A stretch of 39,467 nt of DNA from an uncultured Lachnospiraceae bacterium (GTDB lineage: Bacteria; Bacillota; Clostridia; Lachnospirales; Lachnospiraceae): positions 1 through 39,467 of the forward strand of contig CAQGLR010000037.1 in the NCBI GenBank assembly GCA_948794795.1, in the 5' to 3' direction. Position 1 is the stretch's first letter. Each line of letters starts with the position of its first letter. The notes beneath the pieces were generated by a model. That model ran no database searches. It was not told the origin of the DNA and saw only the letters and a program-made list of their open reading frames with translations. Of this stretch, positions 23,907 to 31,986 are shown piece after piece. The position numbers and the translations under genes were made by a program.

Positions 23907-24643
23907 AATGGTCTGCCTGTCCAGGGCATTGTAATATGGCACTGGTGTTTATATAAAGGAATTAAAAATACACTTTTAAACATAAATTAAAAGTACACTT
24001 TTAAAACAATATGCCAGTATAAGTATGGTATATAATACATTTATGCAGCCTGCCAGGTTTTGCATGTGCTTTATAAAAAAAGTATGTATATAAAGAAATA
24101 ATGCCCTGCATAACCAGTTTTTCTTTATACATGGGATAATTAAAAGCTTAGGATATAAAACCCAGCCATAAGTGACCCAAAATTTTATATCAAGAAAGAA
24201 AATAACCAGATTTAGTTTTTAAGAGTTTAAATAAGCTTTTTTCAAGGTGAAAACTATAGGAAAAATGGGGGTTTTCCAGAATAAGAAAATTCGCAGGTTT
24301 GTCAATGAGCTGGAAAAGGTGCTGTCTTGTCCCGTTTTTTTTATAATATAAGATAAAAATTTAATATACACTTTTTAAAAAATACTTTAATTTGCAGTAT
24401 CAGAAAGTATAAATTACGGGACTAGAAAAATATGGGGTTATAACAGTGCCAGAATGTTATAGTACAGGTTTTGGGAACAGTGCCGTTAAAGTGTATGGAT
24501 TTTGGGAATATATGGGCTGCCTGCTGTTTTACATCTGTACATGCCATATACAGCTTTTACAAAGATACTGCATGTATATTTTCTTCTGCATGGAAACATA
24601 CACCATAAACATATAAAAGAAAAAATGTAAGGAGTGGTTTCTT
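23907..24643. other. 737-bp AT-rich intergenic region with short repeats
   Basis: No credible gene on either strand. TACACTTTTAAA occurs at 23969 and 23994 (25 bp apart) and, with one extra T, at 24367. The same 12-mer precedes the SprT-like gene at 35686. GTCCCGT (about 24328) and ACGGGAC (about 24417) form distant inverted arms. The ribosome site AAGGAG for the recombinase lies at 24629-24634. Confidence 0.5.
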
Positions 24644-25306
24644 TTGTATAGAAAATATGTAGGCTACCACAGGACAAGCACTAAAGAACAGCATCTTGGC
24701 AGGGGTGTGTATGAAATAACAAGGTACTGTAGCAGGAATAATATAAAACTTTATAAAGACAAGGTTTATACTGACCAGCAGACAGGGAAGAATTTTGAAA
24801 GACCACGTTATACTATGTTAAAGGAAGAAATACTTGAAAATGGTGACTGTTTAATCATTACTGAAATAGACAGGCTTGGAAGGGATAAGAAAAGTACACT
24901 TAAAGAGATACAGTGGCTTAAAGAAAATAATATACGTTTAATGGTGCTGGAACTCCCTACAACACTGGCAGATACATCTTTACTGGGTGATGACACAGCA
25001 AGGATAATGGGCGAAACAATAAACAACATAATTATTGAACTGTATACAAGCCTTGCTGAAGCAGAAATGCACAAAAGGGAAAAACGCCAGCGTGAAGGGA
25101 TAGAACAGAAGCGTTTAAGGGGTGAATGGGCAGACTATGGCAGACCAAGGGCAATGGATAAAGAAAGGTTTTCCAAGGAATATATGGAAGCAGAAGAAAA
25201 CGGCATTACACCTTTTGACCTGATGAGGAAGCTTGGGCTTAGTAAAAGTACTTATTACAGGTACAGGAAAGAGTTTATAAATACATATGGAAAAGACCAG
25301 GCATGA
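24644..25306 (+). CDS. Serine recombinase (resolvase/invertase type)
   Basis: The 220-residue product has the resolvase catalytic domain (about 1-150) with the nucleophile Ser12 in YHRTSTKEQ and the conserved EIDRLGRDKKS (about residues 77-87). It ends in a helix-turn-helix DNA-binding part (about 185-215, TPFDLMRKLGLSKSTYYRYR). It is the small resolvase/invertase size, not the large integrase type, so it more likely resolves multimers or inverts a segment than integrates the element. The start is TTG 24644 after AAGGAGTGG. A perfect hairpin overlaps its stop codon. Confidence 0.88.
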   Translation: MYRKYVGYHRTSTKEQHLGRGVYEITRYCSRNNIKLYKDKVYTDQQTGKNFERPRYTMLKEEILENGDCLIITEIDRLGRDKKSTLKEIQWLKENNIRLMVLELPTTLADTSLLGDDTARIMGETINNIIIELYTSLAEAEMHKREKRQREGIEQKRLRGEWADYGRPRAMDKERFSKEYMEAEENGITPFDLMRKLGLSKSTYYRYRKEFINTYGKDQA

Positions 25307-25336
25307 CAGGGCAGTTGTTTAACTGCCCTGTCATGC
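25301..25336 (+). terminator. Perfect 16-bp hairpin at the recombinase stop
   Basis: GCATGACAGGGCAGTT (25301-25316) and AACTGCCCTGTCATGC (25321-25336) are perfectly complementary with a GTTT loop, and include the stop codon. The following sequence TGTTATATAAT is only weakly T-rich. It may be a terminator, or a recombinase-binding palindrome. Confidence 0.6.
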
Positions 25337-26577
25337 TGTTATATAATATTTATTAAGCATACCACATTTATTTATATACACTATGCCTTAAATATAAAGA
25401 TGTCCTAAGGAAACGTAGTGCGTACAGAAAGGCATTTCTGCTTATCCATATAAGCAATAATATAAATCAGGCTGGAAAGATAGTAAAGTAAGGTATGTTA
25501 AGATAGTGATACATTTAATATAGAAGCACGTGTTTACTAATGGCATAGTTAAGCTATAAGGATAGCAAAGTAAGTTAAGCCAGTGACATAGTTAAGTTAT
25601 AAGAATAGCAGGATATGTTTAAGTGAAACAATAGTATAAGCCAGTGGCATAAGGTATATTTAAACCAGTGAGAGAAGACAGGCTTATGTGGTAAAAAGCA
25701 ACTGTTATGGAAACAGGATAAAGCTGTTATAGTATTAAACTGGAGATTAATATATAAACTGGTAACTATATTATAAGCAGATAGTGGTTTACCAGATACA
25801 TATTGTGACCTGTTTACTGAAAGCATGTTTATACTAAGCCTGCCCCTTTACTCTATATACAGAAGACATACATTTGCTTATAAGTATTAAGGCAGATGGC
25901 AAAAAATTGCCAGCTTAGAAAAAGGCATTGGTTTTATACAGGGCATAGCCTGGAAGCTCCCAACCCCCTGGAGTTCCTCCCCCACAGGTATAGATGGAGT
26001 AATTTAGTAATAGAGTAATAGGAGTAATGGAGTAATATACATAAGCAGTATGAGCAATATAGTGTGTAAGGGATTTGTATTATGAAGCATTAGTAAACTG
26101 GTGTACAATAAACAATATAGCAAGGGAAAGTAAGTTTATATAGCGGAAATATGTATATACAGATATAAAATAATGCTGGTGCAGTATTAAACAGATGATA
26201 TAAAAGAAGTGATACATAAATAATACAGGCAGGCTTTAATATAATGGTATATCTACACCATATGGCAGTTATGTAATATAATGATACTAAGCTATACATA
26301 GGATAATTGTTATGTGAGATGGTTAAGGTCTGTATATCTGCATAAGCAGTTATATGCTATGCTTTGTAAATGTATTATGTTTATACAGGATTTTACTATA
26401 CTTGTAATAATGCTTCCAAGTATATAGGGTTATATTTTAAATTAATAAGAAGCAGTAATATTAAACTTTTTGTGCAGTTCCCCTGTACATCATGTATTAT
26501 CTTTGTGCAGTACCACCACAGACAGGCACTGTATACAGCGGTATAATATAGAAAAATAAAGAAAGGGGAATAAGCAT
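25337..26577. other. 1.24-kb non-coding AT-rich region with direct repeats
   Basis: No convincing gene; minus-strand open frames here lack ribosome sites and known motifs. A 24-bp imperfect direct repeat starting CATAGTTAAG occurs at 25544-25567 and 25587-25610, with related AAGCCAGTG(A/G)CATA at 25578 and 25639. A phased GAGTAAT array lies at 25997-26036. Such a long repeat-bearing spacer upstream of a small possible DNA-binding protein gene could be a replication origin or a partition site; this is inference. Confidence 0.5.
25997..26036. repeat. Five-copy GAGTAAT array
   Basis: GAGTAAT at 25997, 26013, 26022 and 26030, plus TAGTAAT at 26005, gives five units at 8-9 bp spacing. Read on the other strand the unit is ATTACTC, close to the ATTACCA units at 21501-21609, which also have an 8-bp period. 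Confidence 0.6.
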
Positions 26578-27123
26578 ATGAAAGATACTGTTAGTAAAAC
26601 TGTAGTTACTGATACTGGAAGAAAGGAGGCTGGCAAGACAAATGTTATAACAAGTAATATTAAAGAAGAAGTTAAGAAGCCTGTATCTGGTACTGTTTCA
26701 AGCAAAGAGGATACTAAGAAGCCTGTAGATAATGCTTCAAGCAAAGAGGATACTAAGAAGCTTGTAGCTGGTACTACTTCAAGCAAAGAGGAAGCTAAGA
26801 AGCCTGTAGATACTGCTTCTAAGGGACTTACAGATACTATAAAACAGAAAAAAGATAATGATTTAGAGAAGAAAAGGCAGCATACAAGGGAGTATATGAA
26901 AAAGCAGGATTTTGTTTACCTGCGTCTTCCTTCAAAGAATGAAGAGCTTGGTATTCCAGATTACAAGCAGATGGTTAAAGATTATGCTGCTGGTAAAGGG
27001 GTATCTGTAAATGCCCTGCTCACTGCATTAGTAGAAAAGGAACTTAAAATAAAGATTACAAGCCTTGCATTTATCAGGGAGAACATGAAGTCAGAAGCAA
27101 GGCAGGATATTATAAATAAATAA
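26578..27123 (+). CDS. Repeat-tailed protein with possible ribbon-helix-helix domain
   Basis: A 181-residue protein. Residues about 30-82 consist of three to four copies of a Lys/Ser-rich unit (SSKEDTKKPV), also visible as DNA repeats at about 26695-26815. The C-terminal 75 residues (DFVYLRLPSKNEELGIPDYK to SVNALLTALVEKELK) look like a ribbon-helix-helix DNA-binding domain: a short strand, then two helices around GKGVSVNALL. Similar proteins act as CopG-type repressors, relaxosome accessory or partition proteins. AAAGGGG precedes ATG 26578. The upstream GAGTAAT array is a candidate binding site. Domain call moderate, role unknown. Confidence 0.6.
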   Translation: MKDTVSKTVVTDTGRKEAGKTNVITSNIKEEVKKPVSGTVSSKEDTKKPVDNASSKEDTKKLVAGTTSSKEEAKKPVDTASKGLTDTIKQKKDNDLEKKRQHTREYMKKQDFVYLRLPSKNEELGIPDYKQMVKDYAAGKGVSVNALLTALVEKELKIKITSLAFIRENMKSEARQDIINK

Positions 27124-27138
27124 GCATTTATTAAAGAA

Positions 27139-27168
27139 GGGCAGCCATTAAAGGCTGTCCTGCATTGT
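27139..27168 (+). terminator. Terminator-like hairpin
   Basis: GGGCAGCC (27139-27146) pairs with GGCTGTCC (27153-27160), with one G-U pair and a 6-nt loop; the tail is only mildly T-rich. Confidence 0.45.
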
Positions 27169-27187
27169 TAAAAGGGGGAAAACAGTT

Positions 27188-27400
27188 ATGAATACACTTT
27201 TAAATATAAAAGACAGGCTGGACATGTTAGACACAGACATAAATTCAATGGTATCACTTTTACATTTAGTAAGTGAGGGCATGAAACCAGGCAGTACAAA
27301 TACATCTGAAAATGCAGGGGCAGTGTATGCTGTTTATCTGCTGGGGGTACATCTTGAAACAGAACTCCGTGGCATTATAAGTGATATGGATAATTTATAA
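27188..27400 (+). CDS. Small hypothetical protein
   Basis: A 70-residue, probably all-helical acidic protein (MNTLLNIKDRLDMLDTDINS...). AAAAGGGGG lies 9-17 bases upstream of ATG 27188. Small helical proteins of this kind are often seen in clostridial mobile elements, but I cannot name a family. Its stop codon directly abuts the end of the convergent Xre gene on the other strand, with no spacer. Confidence 0.55.
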   Translation: MNTLLNIKDRLDMLDTDINSMVSLLHLVSEGMKPGSTNTSENAGAVYAVYLLGVHLETELRGIISDMDNL

Positions 27401-27634
27401 TCATTTGTAAAGCTTCTTGTTCTGGGTGCGTCCCAGAAGATAATCAACAGAAACATTAAAATAATCAGCAGTTTTCACAAGCATTTCAGGATTCATGGCA
27501 ATTATGCCATTTTCATACTGTGAATATGTATTCTGGGACACACCAAGGTAAGAAGCAATGGTTTTCTGTTTTGTATCTGTATCTTCACGTATGGCTTTTA
27601 AATTATGCAGTACTATGTTAAACACCTCCTGCAT
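27401..27634 (-). CDS. Xre-family transcriptional regulator
   Basis: A 77-residue Cro/C1-type repressor consisting of little more than one helix-turn-helix domain (QKTIASYLGVSQNTYSQYEN, about residues 24-43), ending DYLLGRTQNKKLYK. It probably controls element genes, including the adjacent secreted-protein cassette. On the minus strand the first codons ATGCAGGAGGTG contain the only good ribosome-binding sequence, so the real start may be a few codons downstream at a non-ATG codon. The first part of this gene and its upstream region are duplicated at 29558-29844. Confidence 0.85.
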   Translation of the reverse strand: MQEVFNIVLHNLKAIREDTDTKQKTIASYLGVSQNTYSQYENGIIAMNPEMLVKTADYFNVSVDYLLGRTQNKKLYK

Positions 27635-27856
27635 TTTATTTTATGGCATCAGAAAAAAAGCCTTGCCTTTTATCTGTAATACAGATATAATAATTGCAGG
27701 CTTGTATTTGCAATATATGTAAATTTAACACAGCTGCATATATACAGCCTTATGGGAGTTTAACTGTACATTAAAAACAAAGTAAGTAAGCTGGAGAAGT
27801 TTTAAAAGTTTTATAACATGATATGGAAAAACTCTAAACTATACAGAAATGGAGGT
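27523..27856. repeat. Duplicated segment, copy A (before LRR gene 1)
   Basis: From AATATGTATTCTGGG inside the Xre gene to the AATGGAGGT after it, this segment matches 29558-29844 with scattered changes and one deletion of about 50 bases in copy B. It contains the 5' half of the Xre gene, its promoter region and the start of a leader that runs toward the LRR gene. It shows the LRR genes arose or were inserted as a cassette. Confidence 0.8.
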
Positions 27857-27864
27857 GTAATAAT

Positions 27865-27918
27865 ATGGCAGTTCTGGTATTTGCAGTTTATTTAAATTAT
27901 GCTATATCCTGTATATAG
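27865..27918 (+). CDS. Possible 17-residue hydrophobic peptide
   Basis: ATG 27865, with GGAGGT 8-14 bases upstream, opens a frame for MAVLVFAVYLNYAISCI. It sits where copy B of the duplicated segment has the frameshifted frame at 29852. It could be a leader peptide or a small membrane peptide, or only a remnant. Weak support. Confidence 0.25.
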   Translation: MAVLVFAVYLNYAISCI

Positions 27919-28060
27919 AGAAAATTTTAGAGGCAAAAACAGAATTAAAATGGAAGAAGAAAGAATTTTGTAGGTTTTATTTGTCTTTATGGACAGGTCT
28001 GTGATTTATTAAGACAAGTACAGGCTACAATATATATTTGAATAATGAAAGGAAACAATT

Positions 28061-29470
28061 ATGAAAAAATGGTTATTTAGGTTATTTTTTGCATTAGCAG
28101 TGGTAGTTGGAATTATTTTCATGCCTATGGGTAAAGCACAAACTATACAGGCAAAAACAGCAGCTATGAAAAAGTTAAATATAAAATTTGACTTGAAAAA
28201 GGGCAAATGGGTAACTATACAAACTAATTACATAGGCGATGTATTGCTTAAAAGAAGAGTAAAAATGAAAAGCTATAAAATCCAGAGTGCTAAAAAAGCT
28301 GGTTATAGGAAAGTGTCCTGTGAAATCTTTGTAGAGCATGAAAATCCATCAAAAGCACAGCTGGATAAAATAGCTGCTGCGCATAAAAAAGCGAATGACC
28401 AGCAACCAGGTGATTATGTTTTTCCAACTGGATATGCTACAGCAGCATGGGCATGTGACTATAATACAGGATATAATATTGAAAATTGTGATGAAGAGGA
28501 TGGACTGGCTTCAAAGGTTAAAATTAATAAAAGCAAATGGGTTAATGGAAAGAAGCATTATTATAAAACTTCCAGTGGTGAAAAATGGTTTTTTAGTGAT
28601 ACTACACTTAAATTAACTGCAACCTATCCTGATGAGTATAGTGGATTAAGTATTGGCATTAGCGGAAATCATGACTACTATATGCTTGATGTTCCATCAT
28701 TAGAAGAATTTCCAAATAATAAAAATAATATGCACTTTTTCCGTGTAACTGGCAATACACCAACAGCAGATAAATCACTCAGTATTACATCAGGAGATAA
28801 GAAGACAGTTAGTATAAAGGGAAAAGGGACAAAGATTAAATCTAAAACATTTAAAAGTTATAATACGGACATTGCAGAAGTAAGCAAAGATGGTGTTGTA
28901 ACAGCAAAGAAATCAGGACAATGTAAGATAAAAATAACAGTAAAGTATAAGGACAGCAAAAACTCAAAAGATGTTTTTACAAAAGTGTTTAAAATAGAAG
29001 TAAAAGTGAAAAAAGCACCAAAATCAGAAGAGGATAAGGCAATTTTAACAAAAATTATTGAAGAACAGAATGCTCTGGGTGCAGACATTCCTACAAATTT
29101 TGATGACGAAGATTGTTATATATGGGGCAGTAATGGGCATATAGAAGAAATTTACTGGGGTGAATCTGGATTGAGTGGAAATATTTCACTTTCTGGACTT
29201 TCTGGATTGAAGGTATTTTTTTGCAGTGAAAATAAATTAGTAAGTCTGGACTTAAGAGATTGCTCAAAGCTGGAATATCTGGATTGTTCTGAAAATGAAA
29301 TAACAAGTCTTGATTTAAGTGCATGTACAAAATTGTATAAATTATATTGTTCTTATAATAAGCTGGTAGAACTGGATATGAGCAGTAATACAAAATTAGA
29401 ATATCTATACTGTGATGAAGGAATTATATTAACAGGTGTACCAAAAGATTGTTATTGTGAAGCTTTATAA
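28061..29470 (+). CDS. Secreted protein with Big-like and leucine-rich repeats (LRR 1)
   Basis: The 469-residue product has a clear N-terminal signal peptide (MKKWLFRLFFALAVVVGIIF, cleavage probable near residue 36). An unassigned region (about 40-215) follows, then a bacterial Ig-like Big_2-type domain (about 230-320, TAKKSGQCKIKITVKYKDSK). The C-terminus has LRR-like units (about 370-460) repeating LDLRDCSKLEYLDCSEN, of the kind seen in clostridial surface proteins. No sortase motif or membrane anchor is visible, so it may be released or bound to the wall non-covalently. AAAGGAAA precedes ATG 28061. Function unknown; adhesion or host interaction is a guess. Confidence 0.8.
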   Translation: MKKWLFRLFFALAVVVGIIFMPMGKAQTIQAKTAAMKKLNIKFDLKKGKWVTIQTNYIGDVLLKRRVKMKSYKIQSAKKAGYRKVSCEIFVEHENPSKAQLDKIAAAHKKANDQQPGDYVFPTGYATAAWACDYNTGYNIENCDEEDGLASKVKINKSKWVNGKKHYYKTSSGEKWFFSDTTLKLTATYPDEYSGLSIGISGNHDYYMLDVPSLEEFPNNKNNMHFFRVTGNTPTADKSLSITSGDKKTVSIKGKGTKIKSKTFKSYNTDIAEVSKDGVVTAKKSGQCKIKITVKYKDSKNSKDVFTKVFKIEVKVKKAPKSEEDKAILTKIIEEQNALGADIPTNFDDEDCYIWGSNGHIEEIYWGESGLSGNISLSGLSGLKVFFCSENKLVSLDLRDCSKLEYLDCSENEITSLDLSACTKLYKLYCSYNKLVELDMSSNTKLEYLYCDEGIILTGVPKDCYCEAL

Positions 29471-29491
29471 TAAAAGCAGTGTATCAGGTTA

Positions 29492-29527
29492 CAATCTTTT
29501 AAAAATACCAATAAAAAGATTGCTATT
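29492..29527 (+). terminator. Hairpin after LRR gene 1
   Basis: CAATCTTTT (29492-29500) pairs perfectly with AAAAGATTG (29514-29522); the tail is weak. Confidence 0.4.
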
Positions 29528-29551
29528 GTAAATAAAAAAAGATGAAAGAAG

Positions 29552-29669
29552 TACTGGAAATATGTATTCTGGGACACGCCAAGATAAGGAGCAATGGTTT
29601 TGTTTTTGTATCTGTATATTTATGTATGGATTTTAAATTATGCAGTACTATGTTAAACACCTCCTGCAT
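29552..29669 (-). pseudogene. Truncated, frameshifted Xre repressor copy
   Basis: The minus strand reads MQEVFNIVLHNLKSIHKYTD, then after a 1-base shift KTIAPYLGVSQNTY, matching the first 37 or so residues of the intact repressor at 27401-27634. The rest is missing. The copy was carried along with the duplicated segment and has decayed. Confidence 0.75.
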
Positions 29670-29844
29670 TTTATTTTATGGCATCAGAAAAAAGCCTGAA
29701 ATATATGTAAATTTAACACATCTGAATATATACAGCCTTATGGAAGTTTAACTGTACATTAAAAACAAAGTAAGTAAGCTGGATAGGCTTTAAAAGTTTT
29801 ATGACATGATATGGAAAAACTCTAAACTATACAGAAATGGAGGT
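29558..29844. repeat. Duplicated segment, copy B (before LRR gene 2)
   Basis: Second copy of the 27523-27856 segment, in the same orientation. Blocks such as TTAACTGTACATTAAAAACA and GATATGGAAAAACTCTAAAC are identical. About 50 bases present in copy A after the Xre start are missing. Each copy ends about 170-205 bp before an LRR gene. Confidence 0.8.
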
Positions 29845-29851
29845 TACGTTT

Positions 29852-29994
29852 ATGGGAAAAAAGAATTAGTGTTACTACTGGCATTGGTAATTTACCCCAC
29901 TGCCACAAGCATTACAGGCAGTAGCAAAATACCAGGCAGTATAGCAAAGAATTTGGTAGCAGTTCCATATACAATGCTTACAAAAGTTATATAA
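29852..29994 (+). pseudogene. Small secreted-peptide frame split by a -1 shift
   Basis: ATG 29852, after GGAGGT, gives only MGKKN before a stop. The -1 frame continues from the run A-AAA-AAG (29857-29863) as KELVLLLALVIYPTATSITG and on to a stop at 29994. A shifted product would be about 47 residues with a signal-peptide-like N-terminus. This is either a plain frameshift mutation or programmed slippage on a classic heptamer; the former is the default reading. Confidence 0.35.
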
Positions 29995-30017
29995 AGAATA
30001 AAGGAGAGTATCTATTT

Positions 30018-31706
30018 ATGAAGAGTATTAAAAAAACTATAGGATTTTTATGTGGTGTGGCATTTTGTGCTGTTGCCTTTATAGGAACACCACAAATTAC
30101 AAAAGCAGCAGAAGTAGTTATTGATGAAGCTAACTTTCCGGATGAAACATTCAGGAATTATGTCATCGAAAACTTTGATAAAGATTTAGATAAAAAGTTA
30201 TCAGATATAGAAATTTCAGAAGCAAAAGAAATAAATGTTTATATGTATGGTATATACAATTTTAAAGGATTGGAATATTTTCTTTATTTAACATCTTTGG
30301 ATTGTAGCCAGAACAATATGTCAAATCTTGATGTAAGCCAAAATATAGCTTTAACATCTTTAAATTGTAGTGAGAGTGAGCTGTCAAACCTTGATGTAAG
30401 CCAGAATACAGCTTTAACATTTTTAAAGTGTAATAGTAATGGGTTATCAAATCTTGATGTAAGCCAGAATGCAGCTTTAACATTTTTGGATTGTCGTTTT
30501 AACCAACTTTCCCAATTAAAACTTAATGGTCATACATATGGTAATTGTAAGTTATTTATAAAAGAGGATGAAGATGTGTTATCTGATTTGCAGAATATAA
30601 AAGAAAGTTATGCTTATTATGACTATTTAGATGGTGAAAGAGATATTGATACAATAGAAGTAATTGATATTACAAAATCTGCTACATGTAAAATAAATGG
30701 CAATGCCCTGACAATTACCTATACGGATGTCCCAGCAGGAATTGCAACTAATATTCCATCAACTACACCAGCAGATGATAAAACCGCTACAATAACAGGT
30801 GATATAGCTATTGATAAAGCTAACTTCCCAGATGAAAAATTCAGGAATTATGTAATTGAAAACTTTGATACAGATAAGAATAATATATTATCAAGTGGGG
30901 AAATTGCTGAAGCAAAAGAAATAAAAATTGCTGAAAAGGAAGTAAAAGACCTTAAAGGAATAGAACATTTTGTAATGCTGACAAAGCTGAATTGCGATAC
31001 TAACCAGATTAAAACACTTGATTTAAGCAAGAATACAGCTTTGGAAACATTAATTTGTGGCAATAACAATCTGGAATCTCTTAATTTAATAAAGAATACC
31101 TGCCTGACATATTTATTTTGTGCTAATAATCCAATGGTTCAGTTAAGGCTTCCTGACGAGGCATATAAAGAATTAAAGTTATATCCAACAGATTTACATG
31201 TTGATGATATATTATCATTAAAATTATCTGATTTCCAGAACATAGAATATGATGATGAAGAAGAATATGCCATTGTATTAAAAGTAATTGATATTACAAA
31301 ACCTGCTACATACAAGGTAAATGGAAAAGACTTTACACTTATTTATGCAAGTGCTGCTGCTTCTATTCCAGAAGACACTCCATCAAAAGATAGCTCAGAT
31401 AATATTTCAGATGATACAGCAGTTAAAAAACAGATTAAAAAAGTTGAAGCAGTTAAAAAGACAGTGACAATAAAGAAAAATAAAAAGATTGGTGTTAATT
31501 TTAAGATTACAACAACAGGCAATAAAAAAGTAAAGGCATCTGAGGTAAAAGTAGTTATAAAGAATAAGAAAATTGCAAAAGCAGTAAAGATTAATATAAA
31601 AGCAGAGAAAATTATTGTAACTGTAAAAGGACTAAAAAAAGGGAAAACAACACTTAAACTGGATGCAGGTGGAAAGACAGCTTTAACTACATTAAAGATA
31701 AAGTAA
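30018..31706 (+). CDS. Secreted EF-hand/leucine-rich-repeat protein (LRR 2)
   Basis: The 562-residue product has a signal peptide (MKSIKKTIGFLCGVAFCAVA..., probable cleavage after TKAAE). Two homologous modules follow (about 33-245 and 255-455). Each starts with DEANFPDETFRNYVIENFD or a near copy and an EF-hand-like calcium loop (clearest in module 2, DTDKNNILSSGE), then LRRs: in module 1 LSNLDVSQNTALTFLKC is repeated. The C-terminal about 95 residues are very Lys-rich and Big_2-like. AAGGAGA precedes ATG 30018. Probably a calcium-stabilised surface or secreted protein; ligand unknown. It shares LRR style with LRR 1 but not the N-terminal region. Confidence 0.85.
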   Translation: MKSIKKTIGFLCGVAFCAVAFIGTPQITKAAEVVIDEANFPDETFRNYVIENFDKDLDKKLSDIEISEAKEINVYMYGIYNFKGLEYFLYLTSLDCSQNNMSNLDVSQNIALTSLNCSESELSNLDVSQNTALTFLKCNSNGLSNLDVSQNAALTFLDCRFNQLSQLKLNGHTYGNCKLFIKEDEDVLSDLQNIKESYAYYDYLDGERDIDTIEVIDITKSATCKINGNALTITYTDVPAGIATNIPSTTPADDKTATITGDIAIDKANFPDEKFRNYVIENFDTDKNNILSSGEIAEAKEIKIAEKEVKDLKGIEHFVMLTKLNCDTNQIKTLDLSKNTALETLICGNNNLESLNLIKNTCLTYLFCANNPMVQLRLPDEAYKELKLYPTDLHVDDILSLKLSDFQNIEYDDEEEYAIVLKVIDITKPATYKVNGKDFTLIYASAAASIPEDTPSKDSSDNISDDTAVKKQIKKVEAVKKTVTIKKNKKIGVNFKITTTGNKKVKASEVKVVIKNKKIAKAVKINIKAEKIIVTVKGLKKGKTTLKLDAGGKTALTTLKIK

Positions 31707-31797
31707 GACATATAAAAAACATTTTATAATGTGTTTACCAGGGGAAACTTATTCCAAAAGAAACGCTTTAGTGTGTCTTGCATTAGTATATGACTGG

Positions 31798-31836
31798 AAA
31801 CAGCTATTACATTATGTAGTAGCTGTTTTTATTTTG
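31798..31836 (+). terminator. Terminator after LRR gene 2
   Basis: AAACAGCTA (31798-31806) pairs with TAGCTGTTT (31820-31828), followed by TTATTTT. Positions 31836-31986 hold nothing else that I can name apart from the ribosome site of the next gene. Confidence 0.7.
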
Positions 31837-31986
31837 CAAACTTTATAACAGGCATCGGGGTATAAAGAAATAAAATCAGACATACAAGGTGGCATGAAAG
31901 ATACTTCCCTTATTTTTTAGTGGGCATTAAATAAAGCTTTAGAATACAGGAAAATAAAAAATTAAAAATAAGGGAGGTTTATTAGT

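Noticed and set aside
25500..26100. CRISPR array
   Set aside because: Repeats are short, imperfect and irregular, with no uniform spacers and no cas genes.
25575..26299. Minus-strand open frames in the long spacer
   Set aside because: Low-complexity products, no ribosome sites, and the region is repeat-rich; treated as non-coding.
26578..27123. Replication initiator protein
   Set aside because: Too small and repetitive, with no initiator domain; a ribbon-helix-helix fold fits better.
27188..27634. Toxin-antitoxin pair (small gene plus Xre)
   Set aside because: The genes are convergent rather than in one operon, and the 70-residue protein shows no toxin motif.
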